This document shows positions 16,889 to 26,305 of a DNA stretch of 60,633 nt, one piece after another. Position numbers and translations under genes: made by a program. The notes beneath the pieces are model-generated. The model saw nothing but the letters and a program-made list of their open reading frames with translations, was not told where the DNA came from and made no database searches. This DNA is from Duganella sp. sic0402 (lineage in GTDB: Bacteria; Pseudomonadota; Gammaproteobacteria; Burkholderiales; Burkholderiaceae_D). The stretch's first letter is position 1. Each line of letters starts with the position of its first letter. The stretch lies in contig NZ_JAHUWK010000018.1 of the NCBI RefSeq assembly GCF_019219065.1, positions 1 to 60,633 of the forward strand. Direction: 5' to 3'.

Positions 16889-18331
16889 TTATTCCTCAGC
16901 TGGCTTGGCGGCTTTCGGCGGACGCGGCGTACGCGCAGCCGGCTTGCGGGCTGGCTTGGCGCCATCCTCCGCCGGTTTCGCTTTCGGCTTGGCGTTCGGC
17001 TTGGCCTTGGCCGCTTTGGCTGGCTTGGCCGCAGGCGCCTCTGCCACCACATCCACCGGCGCCGGGGCTGGGGCAGCAACCGGCGTTACCACGGCTGGCG
17101 TGGCTGGCAAGGCTTCCACCGACACCGCAACGGCGTCGTCCGCCTTGCCTTTCTTGGCGGCGTTCTTCACCTTGCGTGCTGGCGGCTTGGCGCCATTCCT
17201 TTTCTTGGCCGGCGCTGGCGCGGCGGCGTCGATTGGCAACTCAGTTGGCGCTGGCAATTCAACCGCCGCTTCCAGCACCACTGGCGCGGCTTCGGCGGCC
17301 GGTTCAGCGTGCGCCACCGGAGCGCCATCCTGTTGCGCTTGGGCGTTGCGTTGCGGCTGCGCCTGGCGTTGCGCCTGGCGTTCAGCGAAACGCTCCGCCG
17401 CGGTACGGCCACGATTGCGGCTGCGGCGCGATTCCTGCTGGCCGCCATCCACTGCTGGTGCGGCGCCATCCGCCACGACAGGCGTTTCGCTCACCGGCTG
17501 CGGCACACCGTTGCCACGATAGACGTAAGCGCCGGATTTTTCATCGCGGCCAAACTCCAGGTGGCCGCGCGCCTTGCACTCCTCGATCAGATTGCCGAAG
17601 GTGCGGAAGCCATAGTAGGACTCGCTGAAATCCGGCTTGCGGCGCTTGATCGCTTCCTTCAGCACGGAGGCCCAGATCTTGCCGCTGTCGCCACGCTCCA
17701 GCACCAGTGCCTCGAAGGTATTGACGGCGATTTCCACTGCCTGGTTGCGGCGCTTCTCCATCTCGTCACGGCGCGCGCGTTCCTCTTCCGGCGTGCGCTT
17801 GACCTGTGGCTTGCTGTCCGTGGCGCCACTGCTTTCGCGCTTGGCGCGGCGGCTTTCGCGCACCAGGTCGTCGTAGAAAATGAATTCATCGCAGTTGGCC
17901 ACCAGCAGGTCGGAAGTCGACTGCTTGACGCCGACGCCGATCACCTTCTTGGCGTTCTCGCGCAGCTTGGACACCAGCGGCGAAAAGTCGGAATCGCCGG
18001 AAATGATGACGAAGGTGTCGACGTGCGACTTGGTGTAGCACAGGTCCAGCGCATCCACCACCATGCGGATGTCGGCGGAATTCTTGCCGGACTGGCGCAC
18101 GTGCGGAATCTCGATCAGCTCGAAGTTCGCCTCATGCATCGGCGCCTTGAAACCTTTGTAGCGGTCCCAGTCGCAATAAGCTTTCTTGACCACGATGCTG
18201 CCTTTGAGCAGCAAGCGCTCCAGCACCGGCTTGATATCGAACTTGTCGTAGTTAGCGTCACGCACGCCGAGCGCCACGTTCTCAAAATCGCAGAACAGCG
18301 CCATGCTGACGTTTTCGTTGGAGGATGCCAT
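16889..18331 (-). CDS. NYN-domain (LabA/DUF88) nuclease-like protein with OST-HTH/LOTUS domain
   Basis: A 480-residue protein from ATG 18331. Residues ~5-150 form a NYN/PIN-like domain with acidic residues in FCDFENVALG, NSADIRMVVDAL and ISGDSDFSPLV, a metal-binding nuclease pattern. Residues ~195-275 match an OST-HTH/LOTUS RNA-binding fold (KIWASVLKEAIKRRKPDFSESYYGFRTF...). The remaining ~200 residues are low-complexity Ala/Pro/Lys/Arg-rich with basic clusters, likely disordered and nucleic-acid-binding. A role in RNA processing or decay is inferred from domains only. The first in-frame codon is at 18370; ATG 18331 fits the family start, though no ribosome-binding site is evident. Confidence 0.88.
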   Translation of the reverse strand: MASSNENVSMALFCDFENVALGVRDANYDKFDIKPVLERLLLKGSIVVKKAYCDWDRYKGFKAPMHEANFELIEIPHVRQSGKNSADIRMVVDALDLCYTKSHVDTFVIISGDSDFSPLVSKLRENAKKVIGVGVKQSTSDLLVANCDEFIFYDDLVRESRRAKRESSGATDSKPQVKRTPEEERARRDEMEKRRNQAVEIAVNTFEALVLERGDSGKIWASVLKEAIKRRKPDFSESYYGFRTFGNLIEECKARGHLEFGRDEKSGAYVYRGNGVPQPVSETPVVADGAAPAVDGGQQESRRSRNRGRTAAERFAERQAQRQAQPQRNAQAQQDGAPVAHAEPAAEAAPVVLEAAVELPAPTELPIDAAAPAPAKKRNGAKPPARKVKNAAKKGKADDAVAVSVEALPATPAVVTPVAAPAPAPVDVVAEAPAAKPAKAAKAKPNAKPKAKPAEDGAKPARKPAARTPRPPKAAKPAEE

Positions 18332-18397
18332 GGGAGTATAGGTAGAGTGTGAGTACCGGCCGGGCGCCATTGCCCCCGGCCGAGGAGGAAGGAGGGA

Positions 18398-19489
<1,092 letters not shown>

Positions 19490-19646
19490 GTGAACCTTTA
19501 AATTATCAATATTGCCGGCAAGCGGCTGGTGAAAAACGGCCTTTCCGGGGCGTTTTTGGATATTCTTGCTATTTTTAGCTGATTACAGCGTTCAAGGGTC
19601 CATTGTACCGCCCTTGCCCGCACTCTTCAAAAAAACAGGAGACAGC

Positions 19647-20087
19647 ATGAGCATGCGCGACGCCGGCCGGGAGCAGTTCCGCCACTTTCTGACCATTCCC
19701 ACGCGGTGGATGGACAATGATGTTTATGGCCATGTGAACAATGTTGTGTATTACTCCTATTTCGATACGGCGGTGAACCAGTGCCTGATCGAAGCGGGCG
19801 TGCTGGATATACATCAGGGTGAGGTAGTCGGTTTTGTGGTGGATTCCGGCTGCTCCTACTTCAGCTCAATCAGTTTCCCGGACAAGGTTCACGCCGGCAT
19901 CCGCGTCGCCAAGCTGGGCAACTCCAGTGTCCGCTACGAAATCGCGCTGTACCGCAATGATGATCCCCTGCCCTGCGCCGCCGGCCACTTCGTGCACGTC
20001 TATGTCGAGCGCAGCAGCAACCGTTCGTCGCCAATTCCGGCACCGGTGCGCAGTCTACTGGCAACGCTATTGACACCCGCCCTATGA
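19647..20087 (+). CDS. Acyl-CoA thioesterase, hotdog fold (YbgC/FadM-like)
   Basis: A 146-residue protein beginning MSMRDAGREQ. The hotdog 4HBT signature is TRWMDNDVYGHVNNVVYYSYFDTA, with the catalytic Asp and the HVNN turn. It hydrolyses an acyl-CoA of unknown chain. ATG 19647 has AGGAG four bases upstream; the open frame before it (from 19566) lacks support. Its TGA overlaps the next gene's ATG as ATGA, so the thioesterase and the AraC-type regulator are translationally coupled. Confidence 0.88.
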   Translation: MSMRDAGREQFRHFLTIPTRWMDNDVYGHVNNVVYYSYFDTAVNQCLIEAGVLDIHQGEVVGFVVDSGCSYFSSISFPDKVHAGIRVAKLGNSSVRYEIALYRNDDPLPCAAGHFVHVYVERSSNRSSPIPAPVRSLLATLLTPAL

Positions 20088-21142
20088 TCGCTCGCCAATT
20101 GCTGTTCCTGTTTAGCGCCCTCGGCGCCATCAACGGCATCTTCGTCGCCGTGTATTTTTTCAGCCGGCGGCCGCGCAACATCGCCGACTGCATGCTGGGC
20201 GCATTGCTGCTTGCCGTCGGGGTGCGTACCGCCAAATCCGCCTTCCTGTTCTTCAACCCTGCCATCGCACTTGAATTCCGCCAGCTAGGCCTGTCGGCCT
20301 GTCTGCTGATCGGTCCCCTGACCTATCTGTATATTCGCTACTTCATCGCCGGCATCGCGCAACTGCCTGCCGGACAGCAATGGCGCTGGCATCTCGGCCT
20401 GTCTTTCCTGCTGATTGGGATTGGGATTGTCTTTCCGTACTCCGCGTATCGCCATGTATGGGACTTTTCGAGTCATGCCATTCATGTGTTCTGGCTAGGC
20501 TACCTGCTGGCGACCGCCAGGCTGCTCTGGCAAACGCGCCGCGAATGGCTTAACGATGGCGATCGGATGGCCACCAGCAGCATGCTACTGCTGAGCGTGT
20601 TTGCAGGCAGCGGCATCATGCTGGCGGCGTACGCGACCACGCCATTCACCTCGTATATTGTGGGGGCCCTGTCGTTTACCTTTTCGCTGCATGTCGCGGT
20701 GCTGGCCTTTTTGCTGAGAAAGGAAGTCTCGACGCCTTCCGATGCCAGGCAGAAGTACAAAAACAGCCGCCTGACGCAAGAAGATGCGCTCGCCGTGCTC
20801 GCCTCGCTGGAGCAACTGATGACCGGGCAGAAACTCTATCTGAATCCGAATCTGACCCTGGTCCAACTGGCAAAGCGCGCGGGGTGCACGCAGGCGCAGC
20901 TGTCGCAGGTACTGAATGATAAGTTGAGCAAGAGCTTCACCACCTACGTCAACGAATACCGTATCGCCGAAGCGAAGCAGGTGCTGGCCGGCCAGCCGCA
21001 ACTCAACCTGGATATCGTTGCAGAACGCTGCGGCTTCAACTCCAGCTCCACCTTCTTCTCGACCTTCAAGAAAGTTGCTGGTCAGACGCCCGCCAGCTTC
21101 CGGACGCAATCCGGCCAGGTAAGCGGAGCATTTTCCGCCTGA
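20084..21142 (+). CDS. AraC-family transcriptional regulator with N-terminal membrane domain
   Basis: A 352-residue protein. About seven hydrophobic segments fill residues 1-215 (LFLFSALGAINGIFVAVYFF, GLSACLLIGPLTYLYIRYF, LGLSFLLIGIGIVFPY and others). A cytoplasmic AraC DNA-binding domain occupies residues ~235-340, with two helix-turn-helix units (LTLVQLAKRAGCTQAQLSQVLN and LDIVAERCGFNSSSTFFSTFKKVAG). Membrane-tethered AraC proteins of this layout sense envelope or extracellular cues. It is coupled by ATGA to the thioesterase gene. Likely targets include the neighbouring DJ-1 fusion gene, by proximity only. Confidence 0.9.
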   Translation: MIARQLLFLFSALGAINGIFVAVYFFSRRPRNIADCMLGALLLAVGVRTAKSAFLFFNPAIALEFRQLGLSACLLIGPLTYLYIRYFIAGIAQLPAGQQWRWHLGLSFLLIGIGIVFPYSAYRHVWDFSSHAIHVFWLGYLLATARLLWQTRREWLNDGDRMATSSMLLLSVFAGSGIMLAAYATTPFTSYIVGALSFTFSLHVAVLAFLLRKEVSTPSDARQKYKNSRLTQEDALAVLASLEQLMTGQKLYLNPNLTLVQLAKRAGCTQAQLSQVLNDKLSKSFTTYVNEYRIAEAKQVLAGQPQLNLDIVAERCGFNSSSTFFSTFKKVAGQTPASFRTQSGQVSGAFSA

Positions 21143-21147
21143 AACCT

Positions 21148-21169
21148 CTCCGGAATCGCCATTCCGGAG
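21148..21169. terminator. Perfect 9-bp hairpin after the AraC gene (weak terminator)
   Basis: CTCCGGAAT (21148-21156) and ATTCCGGAG (21161-21169) with loop CGCC, five bases after the stop. There is no T-run, so it may act as an RNA-stabilising hairpin rather than an intrinsic terminator. Confidence 0.45.
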
Positions 21170-21215
21170 TCTCAAATCGCGTTTGGCGACATCAATTCCC
21201 CTGCTGCTGGATAAA

Positions 21216-21258
21216 TTATCGACCAACAACGATCTGAACATCGTCGTTGCTCCGATAA
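21216..21258. promoter_or_regulatory. 43-base imperfect dyad upstream of the NTF2/DJ-1 gene
   Basis: Outer arms TTATCG (21216-21221) and CGATAA (21253-21258). Inner arms AACAACGAT (21225-21233) and ATCGTCGTT (21240-21248; one G-T pair). The apex is CTGAAC. It ends 27 bases before the ATG. It could be a regulator-binding dyad or a leader hairpin. No function is shown. Confidence 0.4.
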
Positions 21259-21285
21259 ACGTAGTTCTTCATTCAGGGTAAAACC

Positions 21286-22416
21286 ATGATTCAGTTTTTA
21301 CTGAGAACGGTACTGGCGTGTTGCTTGTTTAGCATCGCCGCCATCGGTACCGCCGCTACCGCAGACCAGGACGACCATGCCGTCCGCGAGACCGTGCGCT
21401 TGTATATGCACGGCACCAGCTTTAATGTACAGGCCGAGATCAACCAGGCATTCCATGCAAGCTCCCGCCTTTATCTGGACGGTAAAGACGGTGCGGAGTG
21501 GGAGTTGAGCGGCCCGGAATACGCGAAACTCTTTTCCCAGGAAAAAATGGCGCAATTCAATGGACGCCACGGGCGGCTGATCAAAGTGGATGTGGACGGC
21601 AAGGTCGCCACCGCCAAGGCCGAAATCCACATTCCCACGCAAGGGGTCCGCTATGTGGATGTCTTTCTCTTGAAAAAAATCGCTGGCAGCTGGAAGATAG
21701 TCAGCAAGTCGGCGCATCGCGAGCAAGCCGCGCGCCATGCACGCAAAGTGCTGCTGGTGGTCTCGAATGTCGCCCAATATCCCGGCACCAAAGTTAACGC
21801 AGGCAATAACTTTCCCGAGCTGGCCTATACCTATGATGCCTTCCGCAAGGCCGGGTACGCGGTCGACTTCGTCAGCCCCGAAGGCGGCGCTGTGCCTTTG
21901 GAGATGATCGTCACGTCGGATGAATTACTCAAAAAACATTTGTACGACGGTGATTTCATGTGGGCGCTGGGCCATACCAAGCCCGTCTCAGAGATCCGGG
22001 CGGAAGAGTATGCGGGCATCGCCTTCGTCGGCGGTGGCGCGGCCATCGTCGGCATCCCGGAAAACCAGGCGCTCCAGGACATCGCTTTGCGCATCTACGA
22101 ACAACAAGGCGGGGTGATCGCGGCGATCTGCCATGGAACCGAAGGCATCAAGAATCTGAAACTCCGTGATGGCACTTTCCTCATCCAGGGCAAGGTACTC
22201 ACCTCCTTCCCGGATGTGTTTCTCAACAAGGAATCACCGATATACAAGGCCTATCCGTTTTCAGCCGAAGGCAGCATCAAGCGCCATGGCGGCATCTTCA
22301 GGCATGGCACAAACGGCAAGGGGCACGTCGAGGTCGATGGCCGGCTGGTGACGGGCATGAACTGGGAGTCGTCGGTCGGCGTGGCGGAATCGATGATACG
22401 CCTGCTTGAACAGTAA
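21286..22416 (+). CDS. Secreted fusion: NTF2-like (lumazine-binding-type) domain + DJ-1/PfpI domain
   Basis: A 376-residue protein with a signal peptide (residues 1-24, cut near GTAATA). Residues ~28-145 form an NTF2-like/putative lumazine-binding module (AVRETVRLYMHGTSFNVQAEI...VDVFLLKKIAGSWKIVSK). Residues ~150-375 form a DJ-1/PfpI domain with the nucleophile elbow GGVIAAICHGTEGI (Cys-His pair), and an acidic partner plausible in SPEGGAVPLE. This is a Hsp31/PfpI-type hydrolase, glyoxalase or chaperone fold, here apparently exported. ATG 21286 follows a weak AGGG. The partner AraC-type gene ends 143 bases upstream. The substrate is unknown. Confidence 0.82.
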   Translation: MIQFLLRTVLACCLFSIAAIGTAATADQDDHAVRETVRLYMHGTSFNVQAEINQAFHASSRLYLDGKDGAEWELSGPEYAKLFSQEKMAQFNGRHGRLIKVDVDGKVATAKAEIHIPTQGVRYVDVFLLKKIAGSWKIVSKSAHREQAARHARKVLLVVSNVAQYPGTKVNAGNNFPELAYTYDAFRKAGYAVDFVSPEGGAVPLEMIVTSDELLKKHLYDGDFMWALGHTKPVSEIRAEEYAGIAFVGGGAAIVGIPENQALQDIALRIYEQQGGVIAAICHGTEGIKNLKLRDGTFLIQGKVLTSFPDVFLNKESPIYKAYPFSAEGSIKRHGGIFRHGTNGKGHVEVDGRLVTGMNWESSVGVAESMIRLLEQ

Positions 22417-22504
22417 GCACGCCTTCAGTGCGGCATCGCATGGCCATCCCTGGCTCACATTTTTTTGCTAGACTGTTTTCCCTCACCTACCTTTGGGAAT
22501 TCTC

Positions 22505-24319
22505 ATGTCGATGCCTCGCCTGCGTACCTCTGTTCTGATTGCCAGCCTGATGCTAGCGGGCGCGCATAGCTTGCCGGTGCAAGCGGCGGCGCCGGCTGCC
22601 GCCGCGAAGGCGAGTGCGGCGCAAAAGCAACTGGCCAGGCTGGCGGCGGCGTTCCATACGGCGCGCTGCCAGTTCGATCCGCTGCTGTACGCCACCGCGA
22701 ATGGCGACAGCCGCTACAACGATCAGCTCGGCCTGGCGATTTCGCCCAAGGTGCGCGCGGCGCAGTTCACGCTATACCGCTCGCTGCAAAAGCAGTTGAT
22801 GAATGTGCGCCGCGACCAGTTGGGCGCGCAGGATCAGCTGACCTACGATCTACTGAGCTATGAATTGAATAACGCGATGCAGCTGGAATCCTTCCCCGAC
22901 TATCTGCTGCCCTTGAATCAGTTTGACAACGTGCCCAGCACCTTGGCCAACTATGCCGGCGGGACCGGTTCGCAGCCGCTGCAAACCGTCAAGCAATACC
23001 AGGATTACCTGAGCCGCCTGAGCCAGCTGCCACACTGGATCGACCAGGCCATCGCGAATATGAAGCAAGGCATGCACAGCGGCGTGGTGCAGCCGAAGGC
23101 GATCACAGTGGCGATGCTGCCGCAATTCCAGAACCTGCGCGCGGCGACGCCGGAGACCAGCATCTACTATTCGCCGGTGACGCGCTTCCCGGCATCGTTC
23201 TCCGAGGCGGACAAGAAGAAACTCAGCGCCGCGTATCTGAAAGTGGTGGACAGCGGCATCGCACCGGCGTTGACGCGCCTGGTCAACTTCCTGCAGAACG
23301 AATACCTGCCGGCCAGCCGCAGCAGCACCGGCTGGAGTTCGCTGCCGAACGGCGCCGCCTGGTACGCCGCCCACATCAAGGACGCCACCAACCTGCCGCT
23401 GACGCCGGATGAAGTCCACGCGCTGGGCCTGAAGGAAGTGGCGCGCATCCAGCAGCAACTGGGCGAACTGGGCCCCAAGCTGGGCTACGAAGGACCGGAA
23501 AAACAATTGCCGCAATGGGTAAGCGCGCAGAGCAAATTCAACGTCTTCAACAGCGACGAGCAGGTATTGGACGCCTACCGCGCCATCTACACGCAGGTGC
23601 AGGCCAAGCTGCCGGCCTACTTCACGCTGATCCCCAAGTCCAAGCTGGAACTGCATCTGGAGCCAGAGCTGACGCGCGCCACCGCCTCCGACCATTACAC
23701 GCCGCCGGCGGCCGATGGCTCGCATCCCGGCGTCTTCTGGCCGGTGGTCAACGATCCGAAAAAATACAGCCGGGTCGACATGGTCAGCCTGTTCCTGCAC
23801 GAAGGCATCCCCGGCCACCACCTGCATGCGGCGCTGCTGAAGGAACTGGACTTGCCGGACTTCCGCAAATTCAGCACCGAGAACCGCAACAGCGCGGCCT
23901 ACACCGAAGGCTGGGCCTTGTACTCGGAAACGCTGGGACGGGAGCTGGGCCTGTATGACGACCCGGCCGCCTACTACGGCCACCTGAACGCCGAGATGCT
24001 GCGCGCCGCGCGGCTGGTAGTCGACACCGGCATGCACGCCAAAGGCTGGTCGCGCGAACAGGCGATCAGCTATCTGGCCGAGACACTGGGCTGGCCGGAG
24101 GCGCGCGCGCGCAACCAGATCGAGCGCTACATGGTATGGCCGGCGCAAGCGCTGAGCTACAAGATCGGCTCGCTGAAAATCCTGGAGCTGCGCGCGCGGG
24201 CGCAGCAGGCACTGGGCGACAAATTCAGCTACCAGAAATTCCACGAAGTGGTGATTGGCGACGGTACGCTGCCGCTGCCCATCCTCGAACAGCGCGTCGA
24301 TCGCTGGATCGCCAGGTAA
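22505..24319 (+). CDS. DUF885 family protein, putative secreted zinc peptidase
   Basis: A 604-residue protein from ATG 22505 (MSMPRLRTSV). The signal peptide ends near VQAAA. The DUF885 body carries the metal-binding segment HEGIPGHHLHAAL (HExxxGHH) and, downstream, the conserved AAYTEGWALYSETLGRELG, which supplies the acidic ligand. DUF885 proteins look like gluzincin peptidases but few have been assayed. A TTG four codons earlier is in frame but gains nothing. Its TAA lies directly before the first palindromic repeat. Confidence 0.87.
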   Translation: MSMPRLRTSVLIASLMLAGAHSLPVQAAAPAAAAKASAAQKQLARLAAAFHTARCQFDPLLYATANGDSRYNDQLGLAISPKVRAAQFTLYRSLQKQLMNVRRDQLGAQDQLTYDLLSYELNNAMQLESFPDYLLPLNQFDNVPSTLANYAGGTGSQPLQTVKQYQDYLSRLSQLPHWIDQAIANMKQGMHSGVVQPKAITVAMLPQFQNLRAATPETSIYYSPVTRFPASFSEADKKKLSAAYLKVVDSGIAPALTRLVNFLQNEYLPASRSSTGWSSLPNGAAWYAAHIKDATNLPLTPDEVHALGLKEVARIQQQLGELGPKLGYEGPEKQLPQWVSAQSKFNVFNSDEQVLDAYRAIYTQVQAKLPAYFTLIPKSKLELHLEPELTRATASDHYTPPAADGSHPGVFWPVVNDPKKYSRVDMVSLFLHEGIPGHHLHAALLKELDLPDFRKFSTENRNSAAYTEGWALYSETLGRELGLYDDPAAYYGHLNAEMLRAARLVVDTGMHAKGWSREQAISYLAETLGWPEARARNQIERYMVWPAQALSYKIGSLKILELRARAQQALGDKFSYQKFHEVVIGDGTLPLPILEQRVDRWIAR

Positions 24320-24322
24320 AAA

Positions 24323-24382
24323 CCGGGGTCAGTTCTGCCAAACGTACACGAGCTCGTGTACGTTTGGCAGAACTGACCCCGG
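24323..24382. repeat. 60-bp perfect palindrome, copy 1 of a REP-like family
   Basis: Each 30-base half is the exact reverse complement of the other (outer end CCGGGGTCAGTTCTGCC, centre CACGAGCTCGTG). It fills the gap between two convergent genes: three bases after the DUF885 stop and four before the M20 stop. T-rich flanks on both sides (AGTTTTATTTT on plus, GGTTTTTA on minus) would let it end transcription both ways. Two related copies lie at 52722 and 60368. Confidence 0.95.
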
Positions 24383-24386
24383 AGTT

Positions 24387-25640
24387 TTATTTTGGCATGA
24401 CGTTCATGACGGCGAGTGTCATGGCCTGGGCGGCGGTTTTGATGGAGGGTTCCGGCACCGGGGCGTAGAACGGTGAATGGTTGAAGGCGACTGGCTTGCC
24501 GCCCTTCTCCGCCTCCGCTACCACCTTCGGATCGTAGACGCCGGTAAAGAAGAACATGCCCGGCACACCTTGCAGGAGGTATTGCGAGAAGTCTTCGCTG
24601 GCGGTCATGGCCGGCATGCGCGCGACGTTGGCGTCGCCGAAGGCTTGTTTCAGCACACCTTCGGTACGGGTGACCAGTGCGTCGTTGTTGTCGATGGCTA
24701 TGCCGCCGGGGATCAGTTCGACATCCGGCGCCGGCGCGTCGGCCATGGCGGCGGAAGCGTTGGCGATGCGGCGCACGCCGGCCAGGATTTTCTCGCGCAC
24801 CGCCGGGCTGTAGGTGCGGATGGTGCCGCGCACTTTGACGGTGTCCGGAATGATGTTGCCGACCGTGCCGCCATTGATCGCGCCGATGGTCACCACGCCG
24901 AATTCCTTGGGATCTTTTTCACGGCTGATCACCGTTTGCACATCCACTACGAAGCGCGCGGCGATGGTGATCGGGTCCAGTGCCTTGTCCGGCGCCGAGC
25001 CGTGGCCGCCACGGCCTTTAAAAGTAATTTCAATCGCATCGGAATTCGACGATACCGCGCCGCTGTTGTAGCCGATGGTGCCGTAGGCCAGCGGCCACGA
25101 GTGCAGCGCGAACGCGTAGTCCGGCTTGCCGAAGCGCTTGAACAGTCCATCTTCCAGCATGGCTTTGGCGCCGGACACGGTTTCCTCCGCCGGCTGGCCG
25201 ATGAACATCAGCGTGCCTTTCCATTGCGATTTCAGCGTCACCAGCGCGCGCGCCGTACCCAGCCAGGCGGTCATATGGACGTCATGGCCGCAGCTGTGCG
25301 CAGCGCCGTTTTTGCTTGCGTATGGCAGGCCGGATTTTTCATCCATCGGCAAGCCATCCAGCTCGGTACGCACCATGACCAGCGGGCCGGGGCCATTCTT
25401 GTAGATGGCCACCACGCCGGTCTTGCCGACTTTTTCCGTGACCTCGAAACCGATCTTGCGCATTTCCGCCGCCAGCTTGCCGGCAGTGCGGGTTTCCTGA
25501 AAGGCGATTTCCGGATTGGCGTGCAGATCCTTGTAGATCGCGTCCAGCTGCGGGTAGATGCCGTTGATGACGGCGCCGGCGTCCTGCGCCTGCGCGGTGG
25601 ACGCAGCGGCCAGTAGTGCAATGATCGGTAAGAGTTTCAT
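24387..25640 (-). CDS. M20-family amidohydrolase/metallopeptidase, exported
   Basis: A 417-residue protein with a signal peptide (MKLLPIIALLAAASTAQA). The M20D pattern includes VMVRTELDGLP, the metal-binding CGHDVHM, the catalytic QPAEETVSGA, the lid segment GRGGHGSAP and a late TASEDFSQYL. It is related to hippurate/IAA-amino-acid hydrolases, which release acyl groups from N-acyl amino acids or peptides; the export signal places it in the periplasm. ATG 25640 follows AAAGGAAG; a GTG one codon earlier overlaps that site. It runs toward the DUF885 gene, and the pair shares the 24323 palindrome as their 3' boundary. Confidence 0.9.
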   Translation of the reverse strand: MKLLPIIALLAAASTAQAQDAGAVINGIYPQLDAIYKDLHANPEIAFQETRTAGKLAAEMRKIGFEVTEKVGKTGVVAIYKNGPGPLVMVRTELDGLPMDEKSGLPYASKNGAAHSCGHDVHMTAWLGTARALVTLKSQWKGTLMFIGQPAEETVSGAKAMLEDGLFKRFGKPDYAFALHSWPLAYGTIGYNSGAVSSNSDAIEITFKGRGGHGSAPDKALDPITIAARFVVDVQTVISREKDPKEFGVVTIGAINGGTVGNIIPDTVKVRGTIRTYSPAVREKILAGVRRIANASAAMADAPAPDVELIPGGIAIDNNDALVTRTEGVLKQAFGDANVARMPAMTASEDFSQYLLQGVPGMFFFTGVYDPKVVAEAEKGGKPVAFNHSPFYAPVPEPSIKTAAQAMTLAVMNVMPK

Positions 25641-25649
25641 CACTTCCTT

Positions 25650-26231
25650 TCAGTCGGTGTGCAGCTTGGTGGTGGCGGCGGCGAATTCGCCTTTGATGAT
25701 CTGCGGCAGGATCAGCAGCGATTTTTCAATCGACCGCTCGATCAGCTCCTGGTCTTCGCGGCGCGGGCGGTGCAGCACGAAGTCGGCCACCTGCTGCGCC
25801 AGGTTCAGCGTGCGCGGATGGCCGATGCCGAGGCGCAGCCGCCAGTAGTCTTGCGTACCAAGCGCGGCGGTGATGTCTTTCAAGCCGTTGTGGCCACCCG
25901 AGGAGCCGCCTTTTTTCAGCCGGGCGGTGCCGGGCATCAGGTCCAGCTCGTCGTGCACGACCAGCACTTCGTCGGCATTGATCTTGAAGAAACGGCACAG
26001 CGCGCCGACCGACTGGCCGGAGCGGTTCATAAAGGTCAGCGGCTCCAGCAGGTAGACTTCCTGGCCAGCGATGCTGGCCTTGGCGAACATGGCGTTGTAC
26101 TTGCTCTCGCGCTGCAGGCGCGCGCCCGTGTCATTGGCAAGGTTGTCCACCAGCCAGAAGCCGGCGTTGTGGCGGGTTTGTTCGTATTCAGGGCCGGGAT
26201 TGCCGAGGCCAACGATGAGACGGATAGGCAT
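25650..26231 (-). CDS. pth: Peptidyl-tRNA hydrolase
   Basis: A 193-residue Pth1. Key residues are visible in VGLGNPGPEYEQTRHNAGFW (catalytic His), FMNRSGQSV and the catalytic Asp and surroundings VVHDELDLMPGTARLKKGGSSGGHNGLK. It recycles peptidyl-tRNAs dropped by ribosomes. It follows rplY, a common pairing, but a strong terminator between them suggests it has its own promoter or depends on read-through. It starts 10 bases upstream of the M20 gene on the same strand. Confidence 0.96.
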   Translation of the reverse strand: MPIRLIVGLGNPGPEYEQTRHNAGFWLVDNLANDTGARLQRESKYNAMFAKASIAGQEVYLLEPLTFMNRSGQSVGALCRFFKINADEVLVVHDELDLMPGTARLKKGGSSGGHNGLKDITAALGTQDYWRLRLGIGHPRTLNLAQQVADFVLHRPRREDQELIERSIEKSLLILPQIIKGEFAAATTKLHTD

Positions 26232-26261
26232 GGAGTGCGAGTGAAATAAAATGATTATGGC

Positions 26262-26290
26262 AAAAAAAAACCCGCCAGAGGCGGGTTCTT
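26262..26290 (-). terminator. Rho-independent terminator after rplY
   Basis: On the minus strand AACCCGCC / GGCGGGTT with a three-base loop is followed by a run of nine T (A-run at 26262-26270). It lies 16 bases after the rplY stop. Confidence 0.92.
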
Positions 26291-26305
26291 TAGAGAAATC
26301 AAGAA

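Noticed and set aside
24323..24382. Palindrome as a simple intrinsic terminator only
   Set aside because: It may terminate, but a 30-bp arm shared almost exactly among three distant sites indicates a repeat family, not independent terminators.
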